From positions 49,523 through 113,522 of the forward strand of contig JAGZJZ010000022.1 of NCBI GenBank assembly GCA_018365455.1: a DNA stretch of 64,000 nucleotides, in the 5' to 3' direction. The notes under the pieces are model-generated. The model did not search any database and was not told the DNA's origin. It was given only the letters and a program-made list of their open reading frames with translations. Shown here piece after piece: positions 24,819 to 33,711 of this stretch. A program made the translations under genes and the position numbers. The stretch is from Clostridiales bacterium (GTDB lineage Bacteria; Bacillota; Clostridia; Lachnospirales; Lachnospiraceae). The number at the start of each line of letters is the position of its first letter. The first letter of the stretch is position 1.

Positions 24819-25346
24819 TCATTCTAATTTCCAGATAGACAATTCATCATATGATCCATTTTCTTCTTGCTCCCGGAATCCTTCATTGAAATAAATCTCG
24901 ATTCCGGAGGGGTCAGGCTCACCCTCTTTTACCAGTATAACAAAATAAAACTTCCTTGTTTCTCCTACGCCAAGATTTTTTATTAGGTCGCTCTCCTGCT
25001 CATTGGCGAAAAGGAGTTTTCCCTCACAGACATTTTCATCATTCTTGCCGCGAACCAGGATATGTTCTGCATCCACTGCCTGACCGCTCTCATTTGCAGC
25101 TTCACCGGATACGACAAAATAGTGATATCCCTGTTGTTCTTCATAATAATTATAGTAACCGTTTGGTTTTTCCGGTTTGACCTCTTTTTTATTTTCCGCT
25201 TTCTCCATTGAAAAGCAAATCCCATTTACGTTGATCACATTTCCGGTAACGGTTTTCATATTCTTCACCTGTATGTCATCTGCCTGACACCCGCATATAC
25301 ACAGAACTGCCGCCAGGATAAATACCATTAATATTCTTTTCATCAT
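24819..25346 (-). CDS. Lipoprotein of the phase-variable surface operon
   Basis: A 175-residue lipoprotein with signal peptide MMKRILMVFILAAVLCICGC; the lipid-modified Cys is probably residue 20. The mature part is a beta-rich domain (GICFSMEKAENKK, then YHYFVVSGEAANESGQAVDA and LGVGETRKFYFVILVKEGEP), reminiscent of DUF4352-type Ig-like lipoproteins, though I cannot confirm the family. It begins on the base after the preceding gene's stop and ends the operon. Confidence 0.6.
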   Translation of the reverse strand: MMKRILMVFILAAVLCICGCQADDIQVKNMKTVTGNVINVNGICFSMEKAENKKEVKPEKPNGYYNYYEEQQGYHYFVVSGEAANESGQAVDAEHILVRGKNDENVCEGKLLFANEQESDLIKNLGVGETRKFYFVILVKEGEPDPSGIEIYFNEGFREQEENGSYDELSIWKLE

Positions 25347-25898
25347 CTATTTTACCTTCAAAACTGCTTCGATTGCCCCGCCATTGTAGGCATTGTCCGG
25401 ATTATTCAGATCTACCGTATCCACTTTTATAAGAATGGGATATTCCCCTTTTGTCAGCTTTTCTTCGATCTTGAATTGCGTTACGGCAGTACCCGGCTTG
25501 ATCAGTCCGGTCTGATAGTACTCCTTATTATCATTTTTTCCTATTATATGAAATCTGAAATAGCAGTCATTGCCTTCCGGGTTAAACAGCGCTATATCCA
25601 CCAACTGCGTCTCTGCATTCATTTCTAATATATCATACCCCGGCAGCATGATGGATTCCGGGTCCGTATTCTTAACTCCTCCAGGCATCTGATATGCAAT
25701 AGCTGTTTCGTCCAGTTTCACTCCCTGATTACGCAATGCAAATAGAAATCCACCCAGTGCCGCTATAAACACCAGTACCACAGTAAGTAAAATTTTCATC
25801 ACAGATTTCTTCCTGCCTGTACCATGTCCCTTCTTGTCAGCCGGGCTGTCTGCCTGTGCCTGCTGTTTCCCAGCATGTTCTTTGTGTTTTAAATTCAT
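25347..25898 (-). CDS. Membrane-anchored surface protein, paralogue of the 25945-26724 product
   Basis: A 183-residue protein: basic disordered N-terminus, one membrane helix (about 34-55, ILLTVVLVFIAALGGFLFAL), then an outer domain of about 120 residues. That domain aligns along its full length with the upstream neighbour: VKNTDPESIMLPGYDIL versus VRNTDPESILLPGISRL, NPEGNDCYFRF versus NPEGNTCYFKY, and TGLIKPGTAVTQF versus TGLIEPGKAVTEF. The two are products of gene duplication. Function unknown; placement in a surface-adhesin operon suggests a cell-envelope accessory role. Confidence 0.65.
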   Translation of the reverse strand: MNLKHKEHAGKQQAQADSPADKKGHGTGRKKSVMKILLTVVLVFIAALGGFLFALRNQGVKLDETAIAYQMPGGVKNTDPESIMLPGYDILEMNAETQLVDIALFNPEGNDCYFRFHIIGKNDNKEYYQTGLIKPGTAVTQFKIEEKLTKGEYPILIKVDTVDLNNPDNAYNGGAIEAVLKVK

Positions 25899-25944
25899 TA
25901 TTAATCTCCTCTACTCCATTTATACTGCCTCATATAGACTGTTG

Positions 25945-26724
25945 TCATTCTGATACATCCAGTACGGCATCTATGTTCCCGGCATTATATACCGTTTCGT
26001 AATCTTCTGTATCTCTGGTTTCTACAATTATCGTTACGGGATATTCACCTGGCTCCAGCATCCGTATCAGATCAAATTCCGTCACTGCTTTTCCAGGTTC
26101 TATAAGACCGGATGTATATAAAACTTCCTTTGTATCCGCCAACTGTATGATATATTTGAAATAGCAGGTATTGCCCTCCGGATTTACAAGTGCGGTATGA
26201 ATGCGGACCTCACCGGCTTTTACTTTTAATCTGCTGATCCCCGGTAATAAAATAGATTCCGGATCCGTATTACGGACACCGTCTATGTGATAGGAAACAG
26301 CTGTTTGATCCAGCCCCGGTGTTTCATCCTGCTTGGCAAACCACATACCTCCCAGAAAAATGGAAGTGCCGGCAATCAGCATGCACAGCAACAGAAATGG
26401 TCTGATCCAGGTATTTGTCAACACACGTATAAACCCTGTTTCCCCCGTTTCATCCTTAACTTTGATATACCCGATGCTCTTCTTTATCCATGAATTCTTA
26501 CTGGTGTATGGATATAGTCCGTACCAATCCACATCCGGCTCAGTTCCGGCAAGAAAATGATCCGCATTTTTATTGACTTTTCTTTCCATGTCCCCAAAGA
26601 TTTTAAAACCTCCGTTGGGATACAGCACCTGTATTTCTTTTTCATCCAGATAGCTCCATACTCTCCCCTGGTTATCCTTAAATTTCTTACACGTATCCGG
26701 TAATGTCTCTATTCTTAAATACAT
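25945..26724 (-). CDS. Membrane protein with cytoplasmic domain and duplicated outer domain
   Basis: A 259-residue protein with a cytoplasmic N-terminal region of about 105 residues (VWSYLDEKEIQVLYPNGGF, SKNSWIKKSIGYIKVKDETG), one membrane helix (about 110-130) and an outer domain homologous to the next gene product. The N-terminal part has no signal peptide, so it should face the cytoplasm and might link the surface structure to internal factors. AAGGAGG precedes the start. A strong terminator lies between this gene and the upstream pilin-like gene, so its expression is probably reduced relative to upstream genes or driven separately. Confidence 0.6.
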   Translation of the reverse strand: MYLRIETLPDTCKKFKDNQGRVWSYLDEKEIQVLYPNGGFKIFGDMERKVNKNADHFLAGTEPDVDWYGLYPYTSKNSWIKKSIGYIKVKDETGETGFIRVLTNTWIRPFLLLCMLIAGTSIFLGGMWFAKQDETPGLDQTAVSYHIDGVRNTDPESILLPGISRLKVKAGEVRIHTALVNPEGNTCYFKYIIQLADTKEVLYTSGLIEPGKAVTEFDLIRMLEPGEYPVTIIVETRDTEDYETVYNAGNIDAVLDVSE

Positions 26725-26760
26725 ACCCGCCTCCTTATTCCGAACCGGCTTTAAACTCTG

Positions 26761-26789
26761 AAAAAAGCCAGCCGCATGAAGCGGCTGAC
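26761..26789 (-). terminator. Strong intrinsic terminator inside the surface cluster
   Basis: GCCAGCCGC (26767-26775) pairs with GCGGCTGAC (26781-26789), with one wobble, around a 5-base loop. On the minus strand it is followed by six T residues. It would truncate most transcripts after the pilin-like gene, giving that gene and its upstream neighbours higher expression. Confidence 0.88.
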
Positions 26790-26805
26790 TCTGTCATGTC
26801 TGCGA

Positions 26806-27324
26806 TCAGTTATCGGTGAATGTAAATGTCACAGCCTTAGTGAAGGTTCCCTCAGCATCTGCTGCCGTTTTCAGGTATGCATATCCTTTTCCTTCATTTT
26901 CCGTTGCCGTATCCTTTTTTTCCATAGTTGCCAAAACAAATCCACCACTTAATTCTGTCCCGGTATTATCGGCAAGCCCTATTACTGCACTGCCTCCGGT
27001 GCCTCCCTCCATACTGATTCCTGCATTGTAATCGGCTACGCTGACGCTGACCGTCTTATCCCCGGTGTATGCAGATGAATCTATTTTATTTAGCAGCTCA
27101 AAGTCCAGGCTTACTCCTTTGGATGCATCTGCATTGTAATCGGTCAGTACGATCTTCTTGGGAAATCTGACCATCCATGCTGCATTGTCGGAAGAAGCGG
27201 AGTTGGCAGTATAGGTTACTTCAATTCCTCCTGACGCTGTTTCCGCTGCAAATGCCGGTATAGATGTTGTCGTAATAATCATGGAAGCTAATGCAATTGT
27301 AGTTACCGCTTTCATTTTTCTCAT
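26806..27324 (-). CDS. Secreted pilin/WxL-like surface protein
   Basis: A 172-residue secreted protein with a clear signal peptide (VTTIALASMIITTTSIPAFA, cleavage near residue 26). The mature protein is beta-rich, low in Cys, and rich in Gly, Thr, Ala and Asp: GIEVTYTANSASSDNAAWMV, KKIVLTDYNADASKGVSLDF and a terminal TKAVTFTFTDN. Size and composition resemble small WxL or fimbrial structural proteins, but no WxL motif or sortase signal is present. It overlaps the anchor-protein gene by four bases (ATGA) and is followed at once by a terminator, as expected for an abundant structural subunit. Function is inferred from context. Confidence 0.6.
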   Translation of the reverse strand: MRKMKAVTTIALASMIITTTSIPAFAAETASGGIEVTYTANSASSDNAAWMVRFPKKIVLTDYNADASKGVSLDFELLNKIDSSAYTGDKTVSVSVADYNAGISMEGGTGGSAVIGLADNTGTELSGGFVLATMEKKDTATENEGKGYAYLKTAADAEGTFTKAVTFTFTDN

Positions 27325-27632
27325 ATTCGTTTTCTCCTTTTTCTTTTCGAATTATATATAATTATCATCAGCGAACCTGCTGATGCAATTACTAAGATCA
27401 GATAAGTACCTGTCCTCATTTCATCGCCTGTTTTCACAACGCGGTTTTTGTCCAGTTCCCCATTCCCCTTGGGTATTTCTTCAAACACAGGTCTTTCCCT
27501 TGCTGAATATATAATGTTGGTCTGCCCTGACTGCTTATTCTCCCTGTCTGATTCCTCCGCTGTGACAGTGCTTCCCGCCATAAAAAACATATATGCCGCA
27601 ATCATTAACATTGCCATTAATCGCTTTGTCAT
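27321..27632 (-). CDS. Small surface protein with KTGD-type sorting signal
   Basis: A 103-residue protein: signal peptide (LMAMLMIAAYMFFMAGSTVTA), a short polar segment, then KNRVVKTGDE, a hydrophobic helix (TYLILVIASAGSLMIIIY) and the basic tail NSKRKRRKRI. This is the layout of a sortase substrate, with VVKTG in place of LPxTG. Small LPxTG proteins of this size are typical partners in WxL-type surface clusters. No sortase gene is in the window. It starts 11 bases after the giant surface protein gene. Confidence 0.65.
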   Translation of the reverse strand: MTKRLMAMLMIAAYMFFMAGSTVTAEESDRENKQSGQTNIIYSARERPVFEEIPKGNGELDKNRVVKTGDEMRTGTYLILVIASAGSLMIIIYNSKRKRRKRI

Positions 27633-27643
27633 CGTCCACCTCC

Positions 27644-30600
27644 CTAATTAGCCGGATAGATATAGAACAAGGTGCTGCTGCCCGGTCCTGCAGCATCTTC
27701 AGAATCAATTGTAAAGTCCCCCTGGTAATATGCCGGACCATACCTGGATTCTGTGTTAAAATAAATTATCTTCTCGGCTGTACTGCTGTTCAATAGTCCT
27801 ACTCTGGCATAGTCTGGATATACACCATCCTGCCCCAGAATCTGCCCTGACTGGCTATATGCTTTTACTTCTATCTTTTTCGATTCATCCCCGGACAGGG
27901 CGAGTTCAAAGCTCTTTTTCACATCAACTGCAAGATTGCGGTCATTTCCGTTTACACTCCTGTACCCAATCGTCACCTTTGCCCCTGCATAATCCCCTGC
28001 TGGTGATAAATTTGATCCATTATCCAGAATTGTTATTTTTTTTGGAATTATAATATAATCTGATGGAAGGATGTCCTTCCACACAGCCGTTAACCGGATA
28101 CTCTTGTTATTGGAACCGGGCCCTGACGCAAACACATATTGGGCTGTATTGCCGGCACCGGGGCGTATTTCCATATCGGTTTTGATATGCCAATCATCAG
28201 CGGATATGCGCTCTTCTACCTTCCAGTAGTCGAAGGCTTTTCCCACCGGTGTCTGACCGGGCGCAGGAAAACGGATATCAGCGGTATTTTGACCGGCAGA
28301 TGTGCGATAAATATTGGTATCGGCTATCCCTTCAAAATCTTGCCCTTCTGCGTTTTTATAAGCCACCGTCAGACCCCTGTCGTATTTCACGGATGCCAGC
28401 TCACTCAGATCAGCCTCCACTCTGTTTACAGAGGTTGTTCTGTCTTTATTTAAATAATAGGTATAACCATCTGCGGGATATACAAATTCAGGAGCAAAAT
28501 TAGTAATTACCAGGTTAGATCCGCTAATAGCATGTATACTTTTGGTATCCGCCGGATTCTCCAGATATTCCAGCCCGGACGCTGTAATATCCTGCACATA
28601 TTTATTAATATATCCCGTTACAAATCCCCCTTCTGCATTTTCACCATCTCTATAATCCGCTACGATATTTACTTCATATTTCGATGTAAACATCAGCATC
28701 AGCAAATGCTTCCGGTCATCTTCAGAAAGAGTTCCATTCTTTGTCCATAGATCCTTTAGCATATCTGCATTCTGATAATAATAATCCGATACGCTGACCA
28801 CATCCCCAGGTTGAAAATATGCTGTCCCCTCCTGGTTTTTGTATAATTCTCTTGTATAGTCCGGTACGAGAGGATTATTCCCTGCTGCCGGCGATATCGT
28901 GGCGTGGAAACCGACAAAGGTCTTACCCGGTATGTGTGCCGGTACATAGTCTTCATTGAAAACGATTTTATCATTCTCCAGTAAATCAAAGGCCTCCCCT
29001 TTGCTGACAGTGGGATTGTCTGCATCTACTCCTTTTATTTTTCCTGTTACTTTCTCTGCCTGAATATCTACTGCCCTCATATTATGTACGGCATTATAGG
29101 CTTCAACAGGCATAAAAGAAATGTACTGAAAGGGGCTGATTTCCTCTCTCCCCCTATAACTTTCATGAAACCAGGAGTAATTACCCATCGTAAGTTCATG
29201 CAAGGAGGCTGCCTGCAGTTCTACCGGTTTTATGGTGGAAACAGGGCTGCTCCCACTGTCGTCATAACTATTAATAACCGGATATACATATCCACGACTG
29301 GGGGTAACCGCAAATTTAAAAGCAATCCCGGAATTGGAAATACCAGGGGGCACACCATGACCTTCACCAAAGTACTCATTGCCAATCGCCTGCTTATCCA
29401 AAAAGCCCGTTCCTTTTTCTAAATTTAACTGTGACGGCGAGGCTCCATGTTTGTCTGCCGGATCATACAAAATGTAAGAATCATATTTCGATTGATTGTC
29501 ATACAGAGCTGACGAGATTCCCGTCGTTTCCCTAATATAATGGGGAGCCTGTATACTGCTGGCGGAACCAGCCTTTAAATAAAAACTGTTTTTTGCATTA
29601 CGTACAGTGATTCCTACCTTATATTTATATCTCACCGGTTTTCCATCGGTAGGAGAAACCGTCATATCACTTTGCTTGATTTCTAATTTTATGCTGACTC
29701 CGTCTCCCAGATCATATTCCGGTATGTCGGTGCCTGCATTCCATCCCGGATTCCACATGACGATACTTTTACTAAGTGGTATTGACGAGGAGTAATCCAT
29801 CCCGCTTGGATAATAATTAAAAGTCAGCACAGGAGAGGGCCAATAAATATAATTCACACGTGCCCGTTCAAAGCGATCCATTAAGTATTCAAAATACAGA
29901 TCCTGTCCACTGGTAAAAGTTCCGGTAGCCGTATTTCTTGCAGACGGTACACTGGAACCAGCAACGTTTGCTATTAAAGCTTTTTTTGATGTTCCTCCAC
30001 GAACTCCCGGCTCTACTCCGTAACCCCTGCAGCCATACCATGCAGAGCCATCCACATAGGTTCCATCCTCGTTGACAGCCTTCATATAACTCTCTCCCTC
30101 TTCCAGCCGTCCAAAGGCACTGGTATTGTCATAAAGCCCATATGTCAGCGGTTCTGTATCTTCGTCTCCTGTGACTGTCAGCAAAAGCTCCTTGTCGGGG
30201 CAGATAAAATCGTAAATAATCGTCCTCTCATCCAGATTACTGACGCTTGTAACGGTCATATCAGGAATGCTAAAGGAAATACCAACTGGTGTTTTGCCAT
30301 TCTCATCAGTCACACAATATCCTGTGGGATAACTTAATTTTACTTTTACCGGATTGTTGAATCTCGATATAAATTCTCCATCAGAACCAGCTTCGGCTCC
30401 ATATAGAAATTCCACATGGAAGCCTGGTAAAGAATTAGCTACACGTATGCGATGTTCGTTTGTTCTTAGAGAAAATATGAATTTCACCACGGCATCATCC
30501 GGCAGCTCATATGCAATCTGATAGTCCGGTACTGCCCCGTCTGATTCATTAGCCAAACCGTAATATTCAATACCGTTTATCTCGTCATAATAATTTATAT

Positions 30601-31456
30601 GATAACGTTTACGTTCTGTGCCCTGTCCAATTTCTACTTCCGCCCAGGCAAACTGATAGGGCAGTTCCAGAAAGACCTGATCTTCTATATTTTCAATATT
30701 CCCCCCTGAAAAAGAGTAGTACCCCATCAAACTCTGATCGTAGTCTCTATAGATCGGAACTGACAGTGCAGTATTTGCTGCAGCATTTCGTTTTAAAGCT
30801 TTCAATTTACCGATGGTATATTCTTTTTCGCTCTGTGCTGATGATGCTGAGTCTGTTGTGTTTTCTGACTCCGGCGTTGGCTCGGATTCTGCATCTGATG
30901 TGTTCCCGGTGGCATCTATGTTCTCGGTCTCCGGCGTTGGATCAGAGGCTGCATCTGATGTGTTCTCGGTGCCATCTATGCTCTCGGTCTCCCCCGTTGG
31001 CTCGGAGGCTGATGTGCTCCCGGTGCCATTTAGGTTCTCAGTCTCCGGCGTTAACTCTGCATCTGATGTGTTTCCGGTGCTATTTATGTTCTCGGTCTCT
31101 GACGTTGAATCTGCATCTGATGTGTTCTCGGATCCATTTGTGTTCCCGGTCTCCAGCGTTGGCTCGGAGGCTGATGTGCTCCCAGTTCCATTTAGGTTCT
31201 CGGTCTCTGACGTTGAATCTGCATCTGATGTGTTCTCAGATCCATATGTGTTCTCGATGCCATCTATATTCCCGGATTCTGCCATGTGCTCTGGGCCCGA
31301 TATCAGCTCTGTCCCCGATTCTACTGCCATTTCCGTTTCGCCCTGTTCTGCTTTCACATTCATATCCTGACTAAGCCCGGAAAGAGAAAATACCAGAGAA
31401 AATATGATGATATAAGCCATTATGATTTTTAACTGTCTGATTACTCTAACCTTCAT
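27644..31456 (-). CDS. Giant repeat-containing surface protein
   Basis: A 1270-residue secreted protein. Signal peptide around residues 8-36 (IIMAYIIIFSLVFSLSGLSQ); residues about 75-200 are Ser/Thr/Glu-rich tandem repeats of 18 residues (type NTSDADSTSETENLNGTG); the rest is a large beta-rich region without a family I recognise. Near residues 1110-1190 is a segment ending IRLTAVWKD that resembles InlB B-type or bacterial Ig repeats. There is no C-terminal anchor, so attachment must depend on a partner, perhaps the adjacent KTGD protein. It follows the HD-GYP gene by 51 bases with GGAGGAG before its ATG. Probably a phase-variable adhesin. Confidence 0.65.
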   Translation of the reverse strand: MKVRVIRQLKIIMAYIIIFSLVFSLSGLSQDMNVKAEQGETEMAVESGTELISGPEHMAESGNIDGIENTYGSENTSDADSTSETENLNGTGSTSASEPTLETGNTNGSENTSDADSTSETENINSTGNTSDAELTPETENLNGTGSTSASEPTGETESIDGTENTSDAASDPTPETENIDATGNTSDAESEPTPESENTTDSASSAQSEKEYTIGKLKALKRNAAANTALSVPIYRDYDQSLMGYYSFSGGNIENIEDQVFLELPYQFAWAEVEIGQGTERKRYHINYYDEINGIEYYGLANESDGAVPDYQIAYELPDDAVVKFIFSLRTNEHRIRVANSLPGFHVEFLYGAEAGSDGEFISRFNNPVKVKLSYPTGYCVTDENGKTPVGISFSIPDMTVTSVSNLDERTIIYDFICPDKELLLTVTGDEDTEPLTYGLYDNTSAFGRLEEGESYMKAVNEDGTYVDGSAWYGCRGYGVEPGVRGGTSKKALIANVAGSSVPSARNTATGTFTSGQDLYFEYLMDRFERARVNYIYWPSPVLTFNYYPSGMDYSSSIPLSKSIVMWNPGWNAGTDIPEYDLGDGVSIKLEIKQSDMTVSPTDGKPVRYKYKVGITVRNAKNSFYLKAGSASSIQAPHYIRETTGISSALYDNQSKYDSYILYDPADKHGASPSQLNLEKGTGFLDKQAIGNEYFGEGHGVPPGISNSGIAFKFAVTPSRGYVYPVINSYDDSGSSPVSTIKPVELQAASLHELTMGNYSWFHESYRGREEISPFQYISFMPVEAYNAVHNMRAVDIQAEKVTGKIKGVDADNPTVSKGEAFDLLENDKIVFNEDYVPAHIPGKTFVGFHATISPAAGNNPLVPDYTRELYKNQEGTAYFQPGDVVSVSDYYYQNADMLKDLWTKNGTLSEDDRKHLLMLMFTSKYEVNIVADYRDGENAEGGFVTGYINKYVQDITASGLEYLENPADTKSIHAISGSNLVITNFAPEFVYPADGYTYYLNKDRTTSVNRVEADLSELASVKYDRGLTVAYKNAEGQDFEGIADTNIYRTSAGQNTADIRFPAPGQTPVGKAFDYWKVEERISADDWHIKTDMEIRPGAGNTAQYVFASGPGSNNKSIRLTAVWKDILPSDYIIIPKKITILDNGSNLSPAGDYAGAKVTIGYRSVNGNDRNLAVDVKKSFELALSGDESKKIEVKAYSQSGQILGQDGVYPDYARVGLLNSSTAEKIIYFNTESRYGPAYYQGDFTIDSEDAAGPGSSTLFYIYPAN
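30857..31234 (-). repeat. 54-bp coding tandem repeats in the surface protein
   Basis: About seven degenerate 54-bp units encode 18-residue Ser/Thr/Glu-rich repeats in two alternating types, NTSDADSTSETEN and STSASEPTLETGN. The region probably forms an extended stalk. Confidence 0.8.
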
Positions 31457-31507
31457 AAAGTATCTCCTCCAAAAATGTATATTAAATAACTGTTTTCGCC
31501 TATAACG

Positions 31508-32146
31508 CTAACCCATTCTCACTGGATGTAATTTGGTCTTTTCCTTGAGGCATTGTAAAAACAATTCCGCCAGGACCGGGTCAAACTGACTGCCTGCATA
31601 CGTTTTTATTTCCCCGCAGGCGTACTCCATAGAAAATTCCTTCTTATTATATTGCCGCCTCCCCATCATGGCATCATAACTGTCTGCGACAGAACAGATT
31701 CTGGCTGACAAAGGTATCTCCTCCCCTTTTAAACCATTTGGATACCCTGTGCCGTCCCAGCGCTCATGGTGGTACTGCGCCATATTCCAAACAGTCAGAT
31801 GATATTTTCGCTGGGATTCTTTTAGCAGGCTGACGGCGATGTCCCCGCCATACAAAGCATGGCAGTGAATCAGGGATCGTTCTTTTTCCGTAAGTATATC
31901 CGTTTTACACAGAATCTCTCTGGGTACCTGAATCTTGCCTGCATCATGAAAAAGAGCTCCAAGCCGGATACCTTCCAGGCTGATCTGAGCAGTTTCTTTT
32001 GGGTATGCATACATTTCATATAGCTTCTTAAAAAGCATACAGGCATATTTTGCAGTAAAACTCTCATGGATCAATACTTCCTTTGGCAGGTTATGATAAA
32101 GCCTTATCACCATTTTCTGCAAATTATTTGTTTTAGATGTTTGCAT
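31508..32146 (-). CDS. HD-GYP domain protein, probable c-di-GMP phosphodiesterase
   Basis: A 212-residue single-domain HD-GYP protein. Expected metal ligands and signatures are present: HDAGKIQVPREIL (HD), HCHALYGGDIA, YHHERWDGTGYPNGLKGEEI (HHExxDGxGYP) and RICSVADSYDAM. Such proteins hydrolyse cyclic di-GMP or related nucleotides. There is no attached receiver domain. It sits after two LytTR regulators and immediately before the giant surface protein, so it may lower c-di-GMP when the operon is on. That functional link is inference. Confidence 0.85.
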   Translation of the reverse strand: MQTSKTNNLQKMVIRLYHNLPKEVLIHESFTAKYACMLFKKLYEMYAYPKETAQISLEGIRLGALFHDAGKIQVPREILCKTDILTEKERSLIHCHALYGGDIAVSLLKESQRKYHLTVWNMAQYHHERWDGTGYPNGLKGEEIPLSARICSVADSYDAMMGRRQYNKKEFSMEYACGEIKTYAGSQFDPVLAELFLQCLKEKTKLHPVRMG

Positions 32147-32169
32147 ATTTTTCTCCTCTTGATTTTGCT

Positions 32170-32916
32170 TTATTTCATCATGCGTTCTACAAGCATTTGT
32201 TTATATTTTCTGGCTACGGGAATTACATCTCCGCTGGTTAAGTACAAGTCATTTTTATCTAAGCAATCCACATAATTCAAATTCACTATGTAACCCCGGT
32301 GTACTTTCATAAACATTTCGTCATTCATCTTCTCTTCCACACTTTTCAGGCTTTCGTAAAATAAAATTTTTGTCTTATCCCTGCACTGGATACTGATTAA
32401 ACGATGATCTACCTTCAAATATACAATCAAATCAAACAAAACCCTCTGAATTTTACCGTTATTCGTATATCGAAGTGAATTTTTCTTGCTCTCCATGATT
32501 TCCTGAAAACATTTTCTCATAATCAGTTCAAATTTTTTATGGGTGACTTCACTTTCTATAAAATAATAATATGGATTCACCTCAAAAGAGGCCAAAACTT
32601 CTTGTGCATGGCTGCCCAAAAAGAAGATCTGTGACTGGTGATAGTCTTTCCGGAAAACCCTGGCAATTTCAATTCCTCTTATCTGACAGCTCTCCCACCC
32701 GATAAACAGAATATCCAGTTCCTGATACCAGTCATCTTTACAAAACACGGCCTCTTTCCCGTTTTCATAGATGATAAAGTCCGTCCCATACCCGTACTTA
32801 TGCGCTGCATACCGAAGTAAGCTTTCATATACTTGCAGCAAATACATTGACGCGTTACATAATAAAATATAAAGTGTCCTGTCCCGGACATCATCGGCTT
32901 CTGACATATCTAACAT
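32170..32916 (-). CDS. LytTR-domain protein with degenerate receiver
   Basis: The C-terminal 100 residues form a LytTR DNA-binding domain (VDHRLISIQCRDKTKILFYE, then MKVHRGYIVNLNYVDCLDKN). The N-terminal part aligns with a response-regulator receiver but lacks its key residues: the phospho-acceptor position reads DILFIGWESC instead of LFLDI, and the conserved Lys is absent (YYYFIESEVTHKK). It is probably a phosphorylation-independent partner of the upstream LytTR regulator. The frame opens with TTG at 32967, overlapping the upstream stop; the ATG at 32916 is preferred, but its ribosome binding site is weak. Confidence 0.75.
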   Translation of the reverse strand: MLDMSEADDVRDRTLYILLCNASMYLLQVYESLLRYAAHKYGYGTDFIIYENGKEAVFCKDDWYQELDILFIGWESCQIRGIEIARVFRKDYHQSQIFFLGSHAQEVLASFEVNPYYYFIESEVTHKKFELIMRKCFQEIMESKKNSLRYTNNGKIQRVLFDLIVYLKVDHRLISIQCRDKTKILFYESLKSVEEKMNDEMFMKVHRGYIVNLNYVDCLDKNDLYLTSGDVIPVARKYKQMLVERMMK

Positions 32917-32960
32917 GATATTGATTCGCTTTCTGTTTTTTATCCAAAAATACTTTTTTA

Positions 32961-33683
32961 TTACCAATATTCCGAATTAATCATTAATATTTCTTTTTTT
33001 ACTTCTAAGCTATACTTTGGACTGAGCGGTATCATTTTCCCGGAATACATTTCCAGCTTATTTTTTACAATATTCTTAACATACTTTAAATTTACAATAT
33101 AAGACCTGTTGGTTCTCAAAAAGCCTTTATCTCTTATTTTTCCTTCGATCAGCTCCATATTAGCCATAAATTCAAACACATCTTTTTGCATATGTATGAT
33201 AATATTTCTGCCATAGACCTCAATGTATTGTATGTCGTCCAACTGGATTCTTTTTATCACCGTACCTTTTTTACATAATATTTCATTTTTTGATTTCTCT
33301 TTTTTACGCCGCAGAGCCTGAATGAATACGGCTTCCAGCTTTTTTGCACATTCATTTTTCATCAAATAGTAAAATGGAAAGGTATCGTACGCATCTACTG
33401 TAAATTCACTGCTGGAAGTGAGGTATATAATCTCACCGGCATAGCCCTTTTCCCTTAGCTGTCTTGATGTCTCCACACCACTCATCTTGTCCATGATGAT
33501 GTCCATAAAAATAATATCGATGTGATTCTCCGAAAAGCTTTCAAAATAATGAATGATCTCTTCCCCGCATGTAAATATCTTGATATAGGCATCAAAGTTG
33601 TATTTCTCAGCCGTTTTCTTTAAGCATTCCTTACACTTTTCTAATATCACTTTGTTATCATCACACAAACAAATATTTACCAT
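32961..33683 (-). CDS. LytTR-family response regulator
   Basis: A 240-residue AgrA/LytR-type regulator. The receiver has ICLCDDNKVI, the acceptor Asp in IIFMDIIMDKMSG, and Lys in YYLMKNE. The LytTR domain follows (IEVYGRNIIIHMQKDVFEFM, then LRTNRSYIVNLKYVKNI). It should bind pairs of 9-bp repeats in target promoters after phosphorylation by the adjacent GHKL kinase, 28 bases upstream. Confidence 0.9.
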   Translation of the reverse strand: MVNICLCDDNKVILEKCKECLKKTAEKYNFDAYIKIFTCGEEIIHYFESFSENHIDIIFMDIIMDKMSGVETSRQLREKGYAGEIIYLTSSSEFTVDAYDTFPFYYLMKNECAKKLEAVFIQALRRKKEKSKNEILCKKGTVIKRIQLDDIQYIEVYGRNIIIHMQKDVFEFMANMELIEGKIRDKGFLRTNRSYIVNLKYVKNIVKNKLEMYSGKMIPLSPKYSLEVKKEILMINSEYW

Positions 33684-33711
33684 TTCATCACTCCCTGTCC
33701 TATTTCGTAAT

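Noticed and set aside
21509..31234. Tandem repeats at 21509-21649 and 30857-31234 considered as CRISPR-like arrays
   Set aside because: Units are contiguous, in-frame and protein-coding, with no unique spacers and no cas genes nearby.
30766..31374. Plus-strand ORFs of 185-202 codons opposite the surface-protein repeats
   Set aside because: They mirror the tandem repeats, with no start signals and biased composition; shadows of the real minus-strand gene.
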